A DNA stretch of 64,000 bases from Xiphophorus maculatus (lineage: Eukaryota > Chordata > Actinopteri > Cyprinodontiformes > Poeciliidae). Position numbers and translations under genes: made by a program. Positions 61,071 to 64,000 of the stretch are shown piece after piece. The notes under the pieces were generated by a model. It was not told the origin of the DNA. It made no database searches and was given only the letters and a program-made list of their open reading frames with translations. The stretch is taken from contig NC_036456.1 of NCBI RefSeq assembly GCF_002775205.1, positions 10,133,463 through 10,197,462 on the forward strand, written 5' to 3'. Numbering within the stretch: position 1 is the first letter of the stretch; the number at the start of each line of letters is the position of its first letter.

Positions 61071-61638
61071 AATACCTCAAGAAACAGAAAGTCATGGATT
61101 ACAAATTAAAAGCTTCAACATGCACTTACAAACTAACAAAAGGGTAGAAATTGCAAAATGCTTCAGTTAAATTCATGTAATAGTAATTATTTTTATCGAC
61201 AATAATTAAGTGGTGATTTTGTTGAATAATTACTACAATTTAATATTTCTTTTACACATCTTTACCAGGGGTGCAAGAAACTGTGACACAGTCATACTTT
61301 GTGTGTGCATTGTGATGTTTAATGTAACACAGAGGGAACTCGTTTGACAGCTGGCCTCCGTCTGAAAAAACCATATTGAAGCACAGCGAGAGCCGAGTCC
61401 CGCAGTGAGGTTTGGGGACAACAGGATGGCCACCAGAATATGCTCAGTGCATCATGTACACATTCAGCAACGCAGTGAATCCTCCTTAAACACTCGTCTC
61501 TATTGTCCTTCCAAACAAATTACTAAACTTCTTCTCTTCTTGTTTTTAACTTATTTAATTGATGAATCACTCGTTTTATTTCTCCGGAGCTGTGGATGGG
61601 TTTCTGGTTTAAGGTTTAGGAAAGGTGGAGCTCAGAGC

Positions 61639-61640
<2 letters not shown>

Positions 61641-61681
<41 letters not shown>
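61641..61681. repeat. (GT)20 microsatellite
   Basis: A pure GT run of 41 bases in the nat8l 3' flank. Confidence 0.97.
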
Positions 61682-61682
<1 letters not shown>

Positions 61683-64000
61683 TAACTGAGAGCTTGTCAT
61701 GGCGTACGTATGCAGATTCACGAGGCAAGTATGGTTGACGTGACACCGAGCCTCAAGAGTGTGTGAGGAATCTTTTTCTTTGGCTAAAAGTCGAGTGTTA
61801 TCTAACTTAAATTACTTTATGTGTGTGCTTATAAATTATTTACTGATTAAATCAAGTCAAAGTCTAACATTTTGAATACGTTAACAGCCTAACTGGAAAA
61901 TTTGTAATTTTCTAACTTTAACAAAGTTCCATGTTTAAATATGCAAATTTTACTGTCAAAACCACGACAATGACTAAGTAGCTGCAGTCTACGTTTAATA
62001 AACATTCAGGTTATTGGGGTAAAACACGACTAACTAGCAATACTTTGAAATGTACAGTACATGACTGAGCACAAATTACAACCCAGTATTAGAACCCATG
62101 TATTGGCATGACCATCCCTTCTGTTCTGTGTGTTCTTACTGTGTATAGAGCTGAAAACTCATGTAGCAAATGCCGAAGTTTCTCTTGTACCTGCTTACTC
62201 CGACTGAACAACCAGCAGCAGATTCAGCAATCCATGACTCTGAGCCTAAATTGTGTCATCAAACCATTTTTATAATGTTATATGTACAGCAAAACATAAC
62301 AAAAAAAAAAAAAAAAGCACATCATGAAAAAAAAAATTGGGGGAAAAACATGAATGTCATCATCACAAACCAGTACCATCCCTCACTTTCCTTTACCCTC
62401 CTCCCTATTCATGAATCTGACTGCAACCCTGGGCTGGACCAAACAGCCAATCACCCCGTCCAACCATAACCTTCCACAACCTTCTGCATGTGCCCCCCAA
62501 CCCATAGCCTTGCTGCAAAGCTTTAACTACTTCATTTCAAACTGGTTGGACCAGTCCAAGACCCGGTGCCCGGTCAGAGATCAATGCGACGCCGCCTCTG
62601 CAGCGAGGGGCGTCAGGTTGCTCATGATGTACGGTTGTGTGTGTGCACGGGCGTGATGCGGACGCTGTGAACGACAGGCCGCGTGCGCGCGCGCGCTTGT
62701 GTGGTTGAGAGTTGGTGCAGACGTGCAGATCACGCTTACCAACTGCGGCGTTGCCTGGACGACATTCTGCCCGCCAGCTCACCAACTGTAGAATGCAAAC
62801 AGCAATGCAAGTGTGGCATGCCTCTGTACCCAGTGTGTGTCCGGTGCCTGCGCTGGAAATGCATAGGACAAAAAAAAACATATGTACTATATAAAAGATA
62901 TATATATATATATCTATATACATATATATAATAAGAGAAAATACGACTTTTTAAGATAAACATATGAGATAAAGATGTGTTTCTTTAAAAAAAAAAGAAG
63001 AATTGTAACATCTGCATGAAATGTGTCTTTGAATGCAAATATAACTTTAAGGAGAGGAACTCTGACCACATGGTTACAGAAAACACTTGTTTACATTACT
63101 TTGAATGGTCAAAATTATCTGTAATAATTATTCCCAGCCACAAGCCAGTACTACAAATCTTTATGAGGACAAAACTCATCTAATAGCTGCGGTTATTCAG
63201 AGTAAATCCGTCACTGACTGAGGGAAAAGAAGGTTTGTTTCTTTTGTTAACCTCATTGGCATTGGATCGAAGTGCAAAAAGCACAAATTACAAAATCCTG
63301 TAGGTGTTTACAAAACTAGATGCACCAGCGGACCAAAGTAAAAGCTGAACTTAAAGTTTAGCGTATTTAAATATCTAAAACACTGTACCTGTTTACTCTA
63401 GGCATGGGCCGGTAGGAGATTCTCAGGGTATAACCTTCAGTATGTTTTCACTGCATCACATTGTTTACACTAAATAATTAAAACTAAAATATTTCACATC
63501 ATGTTTTTGCTTTATTTAACTCAGAAGCGCAACTATTTTGTTTTCCTGTTGCAGAAATAGTATAATACATATGTATTACATGTACAATTACTGTAATCAT
63601 GTGTATTATAATAATGTTGCTGATAACATTTATTTGATACTTTGACCTCTGAAAAAAAAGCAGAATAAACACCTGCTACTATTAGGAGTAGTTTTTAAGT
63701 GCTTATTAGAGCTTAGTCAGCTGGTGAATTAGTCAGGTTATTTGCTCCGGTAGAGCCGACAGTCAGCTGCTTAACAAAAACTCTATCTGCAGCTTTAAAA
63801 CAGTTTTACCACTGATGGTTTCCACATTATCTCTGTCCAGAAACGTTTTTCAACAACTTTCTATAACTTGTCAGTGAAGGAAAACAAGAGGCTTTAGGAT
63901 TCATAAAGCTGACCAGCAGTGCGCAAATTTAAGTCGCTATAATAATGAAAAATGTGAGTGATTTTAAAATCTTACTTTGAAAATACATCTTGGTATACCC
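61682..64000. other. nat8l downstream flank, no further gene seen
   Basis: AT-rich DNA with a poly-A run (62300-62315), an alternating GCGCGC patch (62686-62697) and a TA-rich patch (62897-62931). No exon of the gene expected next in human synteny (POLN) is recognisable before the window ends. Confidence 0.5.

Overview
The window looks like nuclear DNA from a ray-finned fish. It has split genes with GT-AG introns, vertebrate protein families, long AT-rich non-coding stretches, many microsatellites and teleost-type Tc1/mariner, hAT, SINE and LINE debris. The repeat types resemble those of percomorph fish, possibly cyprinodontiform; that is an impression, not a test.

Five protein-coding genes can be supported. 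(1) The first coding exon of a testis-specific protein kinase (TESK family) lies on the minus strand at 3155-3346. A likely 5' non-coding exon and GC-rich promoter lie at about 4.4-4.7 kb, and the rest of the gene runs off the left edge. (2) faah2, fatty-acid amide hydrolase 2, is complete on the plus strand in 11 exons (15461-24772, 527 aa), with the Lys-Ser-Ser catalytic residues intact. (3) nelfa, a subunit of negative elongation factor, is complete on the minus strand in 11 exons (29105-34947, 547 aa). (4) nicol1 (C4orf48-like), a small secreted neuropeptide-like protein, is complete on the plus strand in 3 exons (37346-39666, 91 aa). (5) nat8l, N-acetylaspartate synthetase, is complete on the plus strand in 3 exons (48308-59975, 280 aa), with a TATA box and a 9.6 kb second intron. 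For every complete gene the exon lengths sum to a multiple of three and the junction phases agree.

The block nelfa(-), nicol1(+), nat8l(+) has the same order and orientation as human 4p16.3. The tesk and faah2 genes on its left come from different places in the human genome, so a synteny breakpoint lies between faah2 and nelfa. The genes do not form a pathway: they are a lipid-amide hydrolase, a transcription-pausing factor, a secreted peptide, a neuronal acetyltransferase and a kinase.

Between and inside the genes the clearest mobile elements are: a tRNA-derived SINE nested in a Tc1 remnant (8.1-8.75 kb); a 1,010-bp hAT-type element with an exact 8-bp target duplication and a second SINE inside it (26253-27262); a 256-bp hAT-type element with an exact 8-bp duplication and a run of 31 C (30195-30450); an internally deleted Tc1/mariner element (about 35.4-36.4 kb); an antisense LINE fragment (43.5-44.05 kb); and several families of short inverted-repeat elements. 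Several perfect or near-perfect hairpins also stand out. I found no operon, CRISPR array, RNA gene other than SINE heads, or wholly new gene system.
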